A stretch of DNA of 64,000 nucleotides from Oceanospirillales bacterium (lineage in GTDB: Bacteria; Pseudomonadota; Gammaproteobacteria; Pseudomonadales; Balneatricaceae). Below are positions 1 to 8,762 of the stretch, one piece after another. The DNA lies in the NCBI GenBank assembly GCA_018223185.1, contig JAAEYW010000019.1, positions 1 to 64,000 on the forward strand, read 5' to 3'. Below the pieces are notes generated by a model that did not search any database, was not told the DNA's origin, and worked only from the letters and a program-made list of their open reading frames with translations. Position 1 is the stretch's first letter; the number at the start of each line of letters is the position of its first letter. The position numbers were made by a program, and so were the translations under genes.

Positions 1-49
1 CAGCTTGCCTGCGAGCAGATGGAATATGAAGGTGTGGTTCTAAGGACGC

Positions 50-271
50 TTACTTATATAAGGAGGCTGCCCTATCTATAGGGTCTCGCCAAACCATAAC
101 AGTTCTATATCTTTTTATTAAAAAAAAACCCCTGGGGATCTTAATTCTTCTAAACTCATGATATTTGCCGACTCTTCGCCCTCTATGAGCAGAGAGGTGG
201 TTATATATTGTGTGTGTACCATTTTTAGGCACACAAACAAAACAAGTTTTATCTTTATCTAATACAATCAT
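50..271 (-). pseudogene. Sulfotransferase family protein, interrupted 5' fragment
   Basis: The 73-residue reading frame looks like the N-terminus of a PAPS-dependent carbohydrate sulfotransferase. The segment PKNGTHT (residues 15-21) resembles the 5'-phosphosulfate loop, and WRDPIDRAASLY near the end resembles the 3'-phosphate-binding RDPxxRxxS motif. The start is well supported by a very purine-rich ribosome site (GGAGGGAGG) directly before the ATG. A TAA at 50-52 ends the frame right after the second motif, whereas family members run for roughly 200-300 residues. Past the stop, another frame stays open to the window edge with plausible content (VLRTTPSYSICSQA), so a frameshift is likelier than a short protein. 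It closes the saccharide operon and would sulfate a sugar residue if intact. The rest lies outside the window. Confidence 0.55.
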
Positions 272-595
272 CCTCCCTCCTTTAAAGCATCTGATCCTTT
301 TAAAAATCTATAATATTGAAAAACATCTTTCTATCACGGCCAAACTCTCCATAAAAATTCATTCCAGGCCTAATCACTTACAATACAAAAACAAAAATCG
401 TAATAGAAACATTATTCTCTAAAAAAACTGACATTAAATCAACTATTGCCATACTCCATAGGAACAGTACAGGCCTCTCAGCGGCCAACCGCTTTCACCG
501 CACAGCCTAAGAGCTGCACTTCTTATTTGAAATAGAGAAAAATCTATACAAAGACTCATCTATGATGAAATAGGTTCCTGTCAAACCAACGTGTC
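272..595. other. AT-rich non-coding gap
   Basis: About 320 bp between the interrupted sulfotransferase and the GT2 gene. It is visibly richer in A+T than the flanking genes, and the only frame of any length (plus strand) has no recognisable content and poor composition. I see no clear terminator. The drop in G+C fits the horizontally variable edge of a surface-saccharide locus, which is an inference. Confidence 0.4.
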
Positions 596-1606
596 TTAGA
601 TCTTCAGCCTGGAAAGTTTACAGCGAAGAAAATTGATTACCCTTTTTTTCAGACTGATATCCATGTATTGATATAACCATGAGCGTCGTAAAACATCATA
701 GATACAGTAACCCAGGATTTTGACATTGGTTTTATATATTTCATATAAAACATAGGCACTGGCTGCCAAAATCTCTTTCTCACTGAACTTTTTTTCTGTC
801 CGCTGGAGATCAGAAAAACGTTCTATTGATTTAACGAATGCAGAGAATTCGGCTACACCCTTCAGGTGAAGCTCCTCATCGAAGAGGTCCCGGGTATCAA
901 CGCCATGATCTAGTAAACTGTTCTGAATTATTTTAATCTTATTCTGATACATGAGTGTTCGGTTTTTAGAGAGGTTGCTCCCATGCTTACGATAGTAAAG
1001 CAGTACATCCTCAATATTGGAGACTCTGGTAACCTGGCTAATCCGATACCACAGATCCCAGTCTTCACAAACGGACAACGATTCATTGAAATACAGGTCG
1101 TGCTTTAGAATCAGATCAGTCCGAAGCATGGAGGCAGGGCAGCATATGACACACTGAAACAGTAATCGGGCAGCAATAAAATCAGGATCAGAAGGCAGCT
1201 TCTTTAAACTCTTTCTACCTGTCTGTAGTAGTTCTTCAAACGTTTCATAAGTTGAGCTGATTAGCCCATACTCCGAATTCTTTTCAAGAAAGTCGACCTG
1301 GCTCTCGATACGATGGGGGACACTTACATCATCGGCATCCATAAAGGCAATATACTTACCGTTCGCGGCGTGCATACCTTTATTCCGGGAAGCACTAACG
1401 CCAATATTATTGGGATTTACGATAACGGTTATATTCGCGGACATACTCTCAATAAGTGCCACACTGTTATCTTGTGAAGAGTCATCAATAATGATTATTT
1501 CAATATTAGGATAGGTCTGAGCCAAAATGGAACCTAATGATTCCCCTAAATATTCTGCGCCGTTATAAACGGGAATAATGACTGACACCAGCGGAAGATC
1601 TGTCAT
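596..1606 (-). CDS. Family 2 glycosyltransferase
   Basis: GT-A fold, inverting family 2 transferase that adds a sugar to a growing surface saccharide at the cytoplasmic face of the inner membrane. The N-terminus has the typical VSVIIPVYNG strand-loop, the nucleotide site IIDDSSQDNS (about 39-48), the metal-binding DAD (90-92) within FMDADDVS, and a likely catalytic acidic pair in CEDWDLW (about 180-186). The frame stays open 31 codons further upstream, but that part overlaps the preceding gene. The ATG at 1606 has a strong GGGGGGAG ribosome site and gives the standard N-terminus, so I use it (336 aa). It follows the GT11 gene after only about 10 bp. The sugar donor and acceptor cannot be read from the sequence. 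Confidence 0.85.
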   Translation of the reverse strand: MTDLPLVSVIIPVYNGAEYLGESLGSILAQTYPNIEIIIIDDSSQDNSVALIESMSANITVIVNPNNIGVSASRNKGMHAANGKYIAFMDADDVSVPHRIESQVDFLEKNSEYGLISSTYETFEELLQTGRKSLKKLPSDPDFIAARLLFQCVICCPASMLRTDLILKHDLYFNESLSVCEDWDLWYRISQVTRVSNIEDVLLYYRKHGSNLSKNRTLMYQNKIKIIQNSLLDHGVDTRDLFDEELHLKGVAEFSAFVKSIERFSDLQRTEKKFSEKEILAASAYVLYEIYKTNVKILGYCIYDVLRRSWLYQYMDISLKKRVINFLRCKLSRLKI

Positions 1607-1616
1607 ACTCTCCCCC

Positions 1617-2483
1617 CTAAAGCCTGAACCAGCGGTCCGGAACCAGCGTCTTGCTCGTCCGCTGCATCTCCGGATCTGCATACCACTGCTTCGGCGCAAT
1701 AATCTCTTTAGTCTTATTATCGTTCAGCCAGGCGCCCCACCAGCTAAATGAGCTGTTAGCGACAATATTGTGATCACACTGGCTCATAAGATAGATATCC
1801 TCACCCGCAAAGCGTTTCTGTTGCGATATTATGAAGTGTGCTCGCTTCACTTTTAAATTGTCTTTAACCCAGTCAATATCATCGGAGAAAATATAGAAAT
1901 CGGCCTCGGGATAGTGCTCATAAAAGTACGTTAACGCTGTAAAATAGTAATCAAGTGAGCATACCCCGTGGGTAGTGTAAGCACTCTTATCACTAACATA
2001 ATCACCGCGCCTTATATGAACCGAAACACTCACAGGGGAGTCTGATATATCTGCACACACTGCTGCAGAATAATCCGATAACTTATGCTCCAGATCCAGT
2101 GTTCGCTGCAGTTCACTACGGATATGATTAAAGTATTTATCGCTCTGAAAATAACCAACAAGGTAGTGATCATCTTCCGGTGTCAGCATCTTTTCATCAT
2201 AGGAAAAGTTGGATTCTTTAATTACCCGCCTGCTTTTTTTCCCCTGAAGTTTTCGTGCCAGTTTTATTAAAGACCCGACCTGAGTCAGTGCTCTGATCTC
2301 CTCCTTCGTCGCGATCTCAATCTGTGGATCATAGTGACCCAGGCTATAACCGCCATGCAGCGTATAGGTTTCAAACTCAGAGATATCAAGTTTTACCTGA
2401 TAGCCTTTTCCCACTAATGACAACGCATAAGCATACTGAAACAACTGATTGCCCAAACCTCCGATCAACCTGACAACAACCAT
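1617..2483 (-). CDS. Family 11 glycosyltransferase (alpha-1,2-fucosyltransferase type)
   Basis: The protein begins with the hallmark GGLGNQLFQYA (residues 8-18) and carries the GDP-fucose-binding motif HIRRGDYV (156-163) and NSSFSWWGAWL towards the C-terminus. All three are diagnostic of CAZy family GT11, whose bacterial members transfer fucose (sometimes another sugar) in alpha-1,2 linkage to galactose in O-antigen or capsule. The start at 2483 follows a GAGGGAG ribosome site and lies 10 bp after the previous stop. The open frame 19 codons further up would overlap that gene. The usual length for the family is close to 290 aa, and this is 288. No GDP-fucose synthesis genes are present here, so the donor identity is assumed from the family. 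Confidence 0.88.
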   Translation of the reverse strand: MVVVRLIGGLGNQLFQYAYALSLVGKGYQVKLDISEFETYTLHGGYSLGHYDPQIEIATKEEIRALTQVGSLIKLARKLQGKKSRRVIKESNFSYDEKMLTPEDDHYLVGYFQSDKYFNHIRSELQRTLDLEHKLSDYSAAVCADISDSPVSVSVHIRRGDYVSDKSAYTTHGVCSLDYYFTALTYFYEHYPEADFYIFSDDIDWVKDNLKVKRAHFIISQQKRFAGEDIYLMSQCDHNIVANSSFSWWGAWLNDNKTKEIIAPKQWYADPEMQRTSKTLVPDRWFRL

Positions 2484-2493
2484 ATTAACTCCC

Positions 2494-3738
2494 TCAAGGC
2501 TGAATCTGCTTATCACTCTGACCGCCAGTTCGACATGCAAGCAGCAAAGAAATAATAATCATGAAAAATGTATAGGTTATCGTTGGATTCAAAGGCGCTT
2601 CAAACAGAGCAAATACCAGATATACAAATAGAGTTATGTAGATACTCGTCTTACGAAATACATCCCTGCTCCTGACTGCCCACAAGGGGGTCAGAAACAA
2701 TAACATCAGCATCAGAACCCCGGGGATGCCCCGGGTCATCCAGGCCTGTAGTAGTTCATTATGAACATGCACATAGCGTTCGGTTGTGATAGAGAGTTCA
2801 CCACTCTCAAGCTGATCAGGAAATATATCACCCAGCCTCCAGGTACCGTTACCAAGCAATGGATCACCCTGAATGGCAGTGATCGCTGCCTGATACATCT
2901 GAATGCGTTGTCCGGTGGACGTTACCGAACGTGCTTCTATCTCCATTTCCCCCGAAGAAAACAACTCAACATTTTTGAGCATCGCCTCAATACGGCTAAA
3001 AGGGTTCATGATCATGCCAAACAGAATCAGGGGCGAAAATAATATTAATACCTGTATCAGACGACGTCTGTTTTTAAGAATGGCCTGGATCGAGAGAGCC
3101 AGAAAAATACAGATCAGTGCAAGTATTGCGCTCTTGGACCCTGAAGCAAAAACGCCACCAACCCCGATGAAAAAACAGGCCATATAGTACCGACGGAGTC
3201 GGTCATCAATACCCCCTGCTATACAAAAAAACATCACTTGTCCGGCAGCAAAGGTCATCAACAAAGCATACATATTGATCAGGGGGGTACCGACCGAGAT
3301 CCGTCCCCCGTCCTGCAACAACCAGTAGAGAATACCCAGTGTCCCGGTAAGGCAGGTGAACAGCGATATAGCTAACTTCAGGCGGCTAACAGTTAGCGCA
3401 CTACTTTTACGCACCACCAGAAATACCATCATCACTAAAAAAGATATTCTGAAAAATTCCACAAAAGTTTCAGAATCGATTTGGGATCGGTGAAGGATAA
3501 ATGCATATAAGAAACACAAAGGGTAAAACAAAAGCACAAAGATCCACAGCAATTCAAACCGCGATAGATCAGACGTTAGTGTTTTGTAATCCCTGATAAC
3601 AACGAAGGTAGCCAGCAGCGCCGAAACGACAAGTAACCCATTAGCAACCTGATTCAGTGCCAGATAAATTACCAGTGCCGATAATATGGCATAGGCAACA
3701 AACCGACCTGACCAGCATTCCTTATAAGTTATGATCAT
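2494..3738 (-). CDS. O-antigen ligase/polymerase-like membrane protein (Wzy_C type)
   Basis: Very hydrophobic protein of about 414 aa with roughly ten to twelve predicted membrane spans and one larger periplasmic loop between about residues 235 and 330. Near the end of that loop is HVHNELLQAW (about 325-334), matching the His-Asn-x-x-Leu signature of the O-antigen ligase/polymerase (WaaL/Wzy_C) family. Members join undecaprenyl-linked glycans to lipid A core, or polymerise repeat units. With waaC at the head of the operon, a WaaL-like ligase is the likelier role, but sequence alone does not separate WaaL from Wzy. A GTG one codon before the ATG is an alternative start. The AGAAGG site fits the ATG better. 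Confidence 0.75.
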   Translation of the reverse strand: MIITYKECWSGRFVAYAILSALVIYLALNQVANGLLVVSALLATFVVIRDYKTLTSDLSRFELLWIFVLLFYPLCFLYAFILHRSQIDSETFVEFFRISFLVMMVFLVVRKSSALTVSRLKLAISLFTCLTGTLGILYWLLQDGGRISVGTPLINMYALLMTFAAGQVMFFCIAGGIDDRLRRYYMACFFIGVGGVFASGSKSAILALICIFLALSIQAILKNRRRLIQVLILFSPLILFGMIMNPFSRIEAMLKNVELFSSGEMEIEARSVTSTGQRIQMYQAAITAIQGDPLLGNGTWRLGDIFPDQLESGELSITTERYVHVHNELLQAWMTRGIPGVLMLMLLFLTPLWAVRSRDVFRKTSIYITLFVYLVFALFEAPLNPTITYTFFMIIISLLLACRTGGQSDKQIQP

Positions 3739-3751
3739 CACGACCTTCTTT

Positions 3752-4432
3752 TTATTTATCAGAGCAAAGCTGATTCAACTCAAACACCCGCTCATGCCTT
3801 CTTTTTAATAGTTCATCCTTATTCACCGTTAATCCAACCAGGCGTTTTACTCTATTTTTCAGTGTTTTCATCTTCCTTCTGCAATAGATCTCCCGACTGG
3901 CCTGCAGATGCTCAATGATGGGACGTTTCACATCGTCATATATACGGTCAAAAATATAGGTAAACGCCGCTGACAAACGGTATACCGTCAGCTCTCCCTC
4001 AAATTGCTGGACAGCTTGCTGTAACGACTGCTGATCATTCAGCCCGGGATTTTCCACTCCGACGTTTATCCATGCCTGAACCAGCGCGATTACCGCTTCA
4101 TTGAAGGCAAAATAAACGGTTCCGGATAACAGTTCCTCCTCCCCGGTTTTCTTTTTCAGATAGTTCACCGCAATATCACACTGTTTATCCACAAAATACT
4201 TATCCAGATTTTCATGAACAAAAGCATCAACATCCAGATAGAGAACCGGTTCCCGGTATTGCAGCAGTTTTTCGAGAACAATACGGGGCTTCAGATCGGT
4301 CACACTTTTCCAGTCAGAGGGAGGTATTGCCTTAAAGTCATAACGGTGACCGACGCGGTCTAAAGACTTAACGAGCAGTTCAAAGCACTCCTGATAAACC
4401 GGATCGGTTGTGTAATAACCGATAATAATCAT
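3752..4432 (-). CDS. Putative nucleotide-sugar glycosyltransferase (GT8/GT77-like)
   Basis: 226 aa. The region LYLDVDAFVHENL contains a DxD-type metal site (D67-x-D69) after a hydrophobic strand, followed by a Rossmann-like half. This is the pattern of small GT-A transferases of the nucleotide-diphospho-sugar transferase group. SGTVYFAF and NDQQSL further on resemble the donor-side loops of that group. The basic C-terminal tail (RRKMKTLKNRVKRL) could sit on the membrane surface. Its ATG overlaps the stop of the upstream gene by 4 bp (ATGA), so the two are translationally coupled and probably act on the same glycan. Specificity unknown. Confidence 0.6.
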   Translation of the reverse strand: MIIIGYYTTDPVYQECFELLVKSLDRVGHRYDFKAIPPSDWKSVTDLKPRIVLEKLLQYREPVLYLDVDAFVHENLDKYFVDKQCDIAVNYLKKKTGEEELLSGTVYFAFNEAVIALVQAWINVGVENPGLNDQQSLQQAVQQFEGELTVYRLSAAFTYIFDRIYDDVKRPIIEHLQASREIYCRRKMKTLKNRVKRLVGLTVNKDELLKRRHERVFELNQLCSDK

Positions 4433-5301
4433 AACGACCTCTCGTGTAACAGGTTGCTGATGACGTCCATTGCCGACCGGTCATTCACCAGCACTCCCAG
4501 ATCAAAGAGAGCATTCCTGTTATCCCCGGTAACGGTTAAGCGGTTCAGTTCCGCTTCAATTGATCCATCCTGATACATACTGACCCAGCGACGATAGTGA
4601 TCACCCATCTTAGTCACACCGGCATCCAGCAATGCTTTTCGATTCTCAATATTCTGAATAAACTTCTCTTTCGAACGGATAGGATAGTGATAGACACTGA
4701 TATTCTCAGACGTTTTTTTATTTAACCAGCTCCAGAGATGCCATGCGCGGTGATTACCACCTTTCACCCGAACAAGTCCCCGGGAGCGGACAGCCACCTT
4801 TCCGTGGATCTGTCCCAGCATAATGGAAAGATTTGGTTGCTGGCACTGTATCCCTTTGGGGTAGTTAATGGGGTATTGCACTCTGTTTGTTTGCAAATAA
4901 TATGGCGCATCCTGATCAAATGCGCTTCGGTCATAAAGCATATTGTAACGGGGACACTCAAGAATGGAGCCTGTTGATGTCATCTCAGTTTTCAGATTGC
5001 CATCTTTTGGGATCCAGAACTCATCTGCATCATTGGCGATGCTCCAGTCAGCACCCAGCTGCTTTGCTGCTGTTCTGGCCATCTCTGTTTTCCAGTTGCT
5101 TTGCTGATAGTCCAATAGCGGCCGGTCAATAATGATCATCTCGTATTGATCTTTGACAGAGTCCAGCAACTCACGGGTATTATCGGTGGAGCCATTATCG
5201 ATAATAACAAAACAGTCGGCACCCAGTTGGGAATGCACTTTAATATTATCAAGAATGATATCGGACTCATTCTTGATAAGATAATTCATTGCCAGCTTCA
5301 T
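4429..5301 (-). CDS. Glycosyltransferase family 2-like protein
   Basis: The N-terminus MKLAMNYLIKNESD followed by DNGSTDNT (35-42) and the acidic site NDADEFW (90-96) places this 290-residue protein in the Glyco_tranf_2_4/GT92-like branch of GT-A transferases, in which DADEF is the metal-binding element. Such proteins are common in LPS core and capsule loci. It lies 28 bp downstream of the sialyltransferase-like gene and overlaps the next gene by four bases, so it is an internal member of the waaC operon. Donor and acceptor unknown. Confidence 0.72.
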   Translation of the reverse strand: MKLAMNYLIKNESDIILDNIKVHSQLGADCFVIIDNGSTDNTRELLDSVKDQYEMIIIDRPLLDYQQSNWKTEMARTAAKQLGADWSIANDADEFWIPKDGNLKTEMTSTGSILECPRYNMLYDRSAFDQDAPYYLQTNRVQYPINYPKGIQCQQPNLSIMLGQIHGKVAVRSRGLVRVKGGNHRAWHLWSWLNKKTSENISVYHYPIRSKEKFIQNIENRKALLDAGVTKMGDHYRRWVSMYQDGSIEAELNRLTVTGDNRNALFDLGVLVNDRSAMDVISNLLHERSL

Positions 5302-5328
5302 AGCTTTTCCTTAGTACGCCTGAGCGTA

Positions 5329-6363
5329 TTAACGCATCTGTATTCCAAGATTACTAAACAGTTGCTCAAACTTTTTATTTTCTGTCCCGTTGCGATAAGA
5401 GATCGCCTGAATCTCCGGCCTCAGCCACCGGGTCAGTAACAGCGTAGAAGATACATCACCTATCACCATCGACTCACTTTTCAGCAAGGGTAAAATAGCC
5501 TCGTAACTGACAGAAGAAGGCAGAAGCTGAACTCCATATCGCTGTAATCCAAGGGCATCTTCACCGCTATTCCGCGGATGATATTTAACCGCGACAGTCC
5601 CCTTAAGTTCAGAGATCAGCGACAGTATTTTTTCTTTATAGCCGCTGTTTTTCTCAAACAATGATTCATGAGGAAGTGTTATCAATACATCCAGTGAGCG
5701 AATCTGATCCTCGGTCACTCCATTCTCCTGCAGCATCATCTGAGACAGCTGCTTCAACGAAGCAGACTGAAAACTGAGCGCAGAAAGGCAATGTACGACT
5801 TTGCGTTTCAGGCGCGGGTCAATCAGCTCAGGAAAAGCAACATGAATCTCTTTTATCCAGGCTGATTCGCCGACGGTCAGCGGGTTTTTCCACCACGTTC
5901 CATAGAACAGTTTTTTGAGCAGGTTATCGACGACAACATCACCAATGCCACTGGATGCCTGCCGGCCGACATAGGTAAAAGTCCCCTCATCCATGTAGTG
6001 ACCTACCGTTTCCTTACCCTGCAAAGAGGCAATATGCATGGCATACTGAAACTCTATCCGACGATCATTACCGACAAAAATATGATCCGGGTGCACTCGC
6101 TCAATGAGCTGTTTTATGCCACGAAACAGCTGCCGCCTCTTTTTCAGCTTACTTAACCCCCCTTTCAGGCGACCATAAAACAGGTGTTGCTCTGCAAAAG
6201 GAGACAACTCCCACTGCTGAACCAGATTAAAAACCTGAGGAACCCTGCCTTCGGGCTGATCAATGAATACAAGGATAGCGTTCTCATCTTTACGCTCTCC
6301 CGCAATGGCGGTAGCAGTGAAAAGATGCAGCAGAGTCGATACGAAATAAACTGAGCTCTGCAC
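5329..6363 (-). CDS. Sialyltransferase-like GT-B glycosyltransferase
   Basis: 344 aa with the three short signatures shared by bacterial sialyltransferase families (GT38/52/80/97): an acidic D/E-D/E-G motif (DEG, 125-127), an HP motif (KYHPRN, 260-265) and a serine motif (DVSSTLL, 303-309). The DEG aspartate is the general base and the HP histidine binds CMP in characterised members. Overall similarity appears weak, so the donor could be another CMP- or nucleotide-activated sugar, and no neuA/neuB genes are in view. The start is GTG, with a well-placed AGGAG lying in the end of waaC and a gap of only a few bases, so translation is coupled to waaC. Confidence 0.6.
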   Translation of the reverse strand: MQSSVYFVSTLLHLFTATAIAGERKDENAILVFIDQPEGRVPQVFNLVQQWELSPFAEQHLFYGRLKGGLSKLKKRRQLFRGIKQLIERVHPDHIFVGNDRRIEFQYAMHIASLQGKETVGHYMDEGTFTYVGRQASSGIGDVVVDNLLKKLFYGTWWKNPLTVGESAWIKEIHVAFPELIDPRLKRKVVHCLSALSFQSASLKQLSQMMLQENGVTEDQIRSLDVLITLPHESLFEKNSGYKEKILSLISELKGTVAVKYHPRNSGEDALGLQRYGVQLLPSSVSYEAILPLLKSESMVIGDVSSTLLLTRWLRPEIQAISYRNGTENKKFEQLFSNLGIQMR

Positions 6364-6366
6364 CTG

Positions 6367-7368
6367 TTACTCTCCTGCCTGTAAACACTGAGCGGTCAGC
6401 GTTTGCCACACAATATCCGGCGTCAGATTAGCAAAAACGGCAGGCTCAACAGCGTTACCACTTTCCGACTGAGCTTTCGCTTCCAGGCAGATCTGATCTT
6501 TACCGTAACCGCCGACAAGGCCCGGGTCTGTCGGGCCAAACAGAATTACATTGGGACGGTCCAGCGCTGCCGCCATATGGGACAAGCCGGTATCAACCGA
6601 TACACAGGCGGCAGCACCTGCCAGAACGGTTGTAACCTGAGCCAGGTTCAGTTTAGGTAAAACCTCAACGTTACGATTATCGCCGGCAAGCCTCTCAGCA
6701 CGAGCCTTCTCGTCAGGATTACCCCAGGGGAGCCTGATTTTCCAGCCAGCTGATGTTGCTTTATCAATGAGCGCTTGCCAATAATTTTCCGGCCAGTGTT
6801 TATCAAAGCGGGTAGTACTGTGGAGAAACACCAGATAGTCCGATACAGCATTCTGATCAGGGATAAAGTGGCTGCGAATTGCAAAATCACCCCGCCCGGA
6901 AATCTGATAGCCCAGTGCCTGAGCAAACAGCTGACGGGTTCTTTCTACCGCATGCTGTTGTTTATCTACACTGAACCGGCGCTGATAAAACCGCGCAGCA
7001 AGTGACTCCCGCGCTGAATGTTTATCATAGCCACAACGAATTCCCCGACTATAACGGGTTACCAGCATAGCGCTTTTCAACAGCCCCTGAGCATCAATCA
7101 CCAGATCATAGTCCGTCTCAGACAGAGACGCACGATAGCGCTTCCATTCACCGCTGGTAAACGTTTTCCAGAGATTCTTTCTCCAGCGACGAATCGCAAC
7201 AGGAATGACCTTATCGACCGCGAAGTGCCAGCCAGGAATTTCAGCAAAGCCCTCCTCAACAACCCAGTCAAAGCGGATTCCCGGAATAGCACTTACCGCA
7301 TCGGTAAGCGCTGGCAGCGTGTGGATAACATCCCCCATGGATGAGGTTTTCACAATCAGAACTTTCAA
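6367..7368 (-). CDS. waaC: Lipopolysaccharide heptosyltransferase I
   Basis: Adds the first L-glycero-D-manno-heptose to Kdo of the inner core using ADP-heptose (GT9, GT-B fold, cytoplasmic face). The N-terminus KVLIVKTSSMGDVIHTLPA is the classic WaaC opening. Further marks are VIDAQGLLKSA, the central FLHSTTRFDKHWP and the ADP-binding C-terminal region with SVDTGLSHMAAALD and FGPTDP. Length (333 aa) is normal. The start codon is TTG (7366-7368) with an AGGA six bases upstream. No in-frame ATG would preserve the N-terminal strand. It is the first gene of the leftward saccharide operon, anchoring the locus as LPS/LOS core rather than a free capsule. Confidence 0.93.
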   Translation of the reverse strand: MKVLIVKTSSMGDVIHTLPALTDAVSAIPGIRFDWVVEEGFAEIPGWHFAVDKVIPVAIRRWRKNLWKTFTSGEWKRYRASLSETDYDLVIDAQGLLKSAMLVTRYSRGIRCGYDKHSARESLAARFYQRRFSVDKQQHAVERTRQLFAQALGYQISGRGDFAIRSHFIPDQNAVSDYLVFLHSTTRFDKHWPENYWQALIDKATSAGWKIRLPWGNPDEKARAERLAGDNRNVEVLPKLNLAQVTTVLAGAAACVSVDTGLSHMAAALDRPNVILFGPTDPGLVGGYGKDQICLEAKAQSESGNAVEPAVFANLTPDIVWQTLTAQCLQAGE

Positions 7369-7646
7369 GGGGATTCCTGTCTGTCAAAATGAGGCGATTG
7401 AATAAGGCCGCAGTATACCATTTATCATTAACACTTCACCCATATGGGGTCTGGCTCAGCCTGTACGGCGGGTACGAATATATAATTTTGCATTTCCTCC
7501 CGATTTTGATCATTTTCTCCGCTTTTATTGTTCGGTAGCCGATTCCCTTTTTAACCATTGCTGATTACAATCATTGGCCTGAAAAATTCTCTGAATCACG
7601 CTGCGTGCAACAGATCAATCAACTTTTTATCTTTTCGAGGTAACCA

Positions 7647-8642
7647 ATGGCAGCTTTTGGAACTGTGTTTATGCCGGAAATGGCAATCTCCTGGTTTGAT
7701 GGCAATGGCTGGAGCAAACCAGAGATCGTCAGCAGCGAGAGTATACAGCTGCACCCGGGAGCACATGTATTGCACTATTCCAGCACCTGTTTTGAGGGCC
7801 TCAAGGCGTTCCGTCATCAGGATGGGTCTGTCAATATCTTCCGGATGGATCGTAATATTGAACGATTCTCCCAGAGCAGCGAACTGCTGGCTCTGCCAGA
7901 AATAGATAAAGCCACTACCAGCAAGATGATTGTTGATATTGTCCGCCGCTTTAAAGATGAAGTGCCTGAGCCTCCTGGCTCCATGTATATTCGTCCAACC
8001 CATTTTGGTACTGAGCCTGCAATCGGGAAAGCCGCCACACCGTCTGTAACCTCGTGCCAGTATGTTCTGCTGTCACCCGTTGGCGATTATTTTGCCGGTG
8101 GCGATACCACCCTGCGTCTGTTGCTGGAAGAAAACGGCGCCCGTTGTGCTGCTCATATGGGGATGATCAAAAGTGGCGGCAACTACGCCAGCGCGCTTCG
8201 CCCGATCATGAAAGCCAAGAAAGAGCTGAATGCTGACCAGGTGCTGTTTTGCCCCGGTGGCGATGTTCAGGAAACCGGTGCGGCCAACTTCCTGCTGATT
8301 GATGGCAATGAAGTCATTACCAAAGCACTGGATGAAAGCTTCCTCCACGGTGTTACCCGTGACTCAATTCTGACCATTGCCCGGGATCTGGGAATGGATG
8401 TTCAGGAACGTCAGCTGACGATAGATGAACTGCTGGAAAGAGCAGCCAAACCTGGCTGTGAAGCAGCATTATCCGGCACCGCTGCTGTTCTGACTCCGGT
8501 AGGTACTCTGATCCATAACGGCAAAGAGTATCCTGTCGGAAATGGAGGCATCGGCGCAACAACCCTGAAACTCCGACAGGCGCTGAACGATATTCAGTGG
8601 GGTAAAGCAGAAGACAAGCACGGCTGGCTCACTCGTATCTGA
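7647..8642 (+). CDS. ilvE: Branched-chain amino acid aminotransferase
   Basis: PLP-dependent class IV aminotransferase making leucine, isoleucine and valine from their 2-oxo acids with glutamate as donor. The PLP lysine lies in IKSGGNY (the K-x-GGNY motif of the eukaryote-like, type II branch), the phosphate-binding region is VQETGAANFLLI, and CFEGLKAFR sits in the substrate lobe. Length 331 aa is slightly short of the 340-360 aa usual for this branch but complete at both ends. ATG follows GAGGTAACC. Monocistronic, ended by a strong terminator, and divergent from the waaC operon with a 278-bp spacer. Confidence 0.93.
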   Translation: MAAFGTVFMPEMAISWFDGNGWSKPEIVSSESIQLHPGAHVLHYSSTCFEGLKAFRHQDGSVNIFRMDRNIERFSQSSELLALPEIDKATTSKMIVDIVRRFKDEVPEPPGSMYIRPTHFGTEPAIGKAATPSVTSCQYVLLSPVGDYFAGGDTTLRLLLEENGARCAAHMGMIKSGGNYASALRPIMKAKKELNADQVLFCPGGDVQETGAANFLLIDGNEVITKALDESFLHGVTRDSILTIARDLGMDVQERQLTIDELLERAAKPGCEAALSGTAAVLTPVGTLIHNGKEYPVGNGGIGATTLKLRQALNDIQWGKAEDKHGWLTRI

Positions 8643-8659
8643 CACTGACGTTCAACAAC

Positions 8660-8686
8660 AAAAAAAACGCTTCGGCGTTTTTTTTT
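8660..8686 (+). terminator. Intrinsic terminator of ilvE
   Basis: A-tract and AACGC, a TTCG tetraloop, GCGTT and an uninterrupted T-run. The arms are perfectly complementary, 18 bp after the ilvE stop. The A-tract on the other side makes it partly symmetrical. Confidence 0.9.
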
Positions 8687-8762
8687 GGCTCTGGGAATAA
8701 ATAGTTTACACTTGGTGGATGATATGGAATTCATAACCTGATCACGGAACACCAAAATACCG

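Noticed and set aside
210..422. 70-codon plus frame in the left AT-rich gap
   Set aside because: Lys/Asn/Ile-rich composition from A+T-rich DNA, overlaps the sulfotransferase start on the other strand, no ribosome site.
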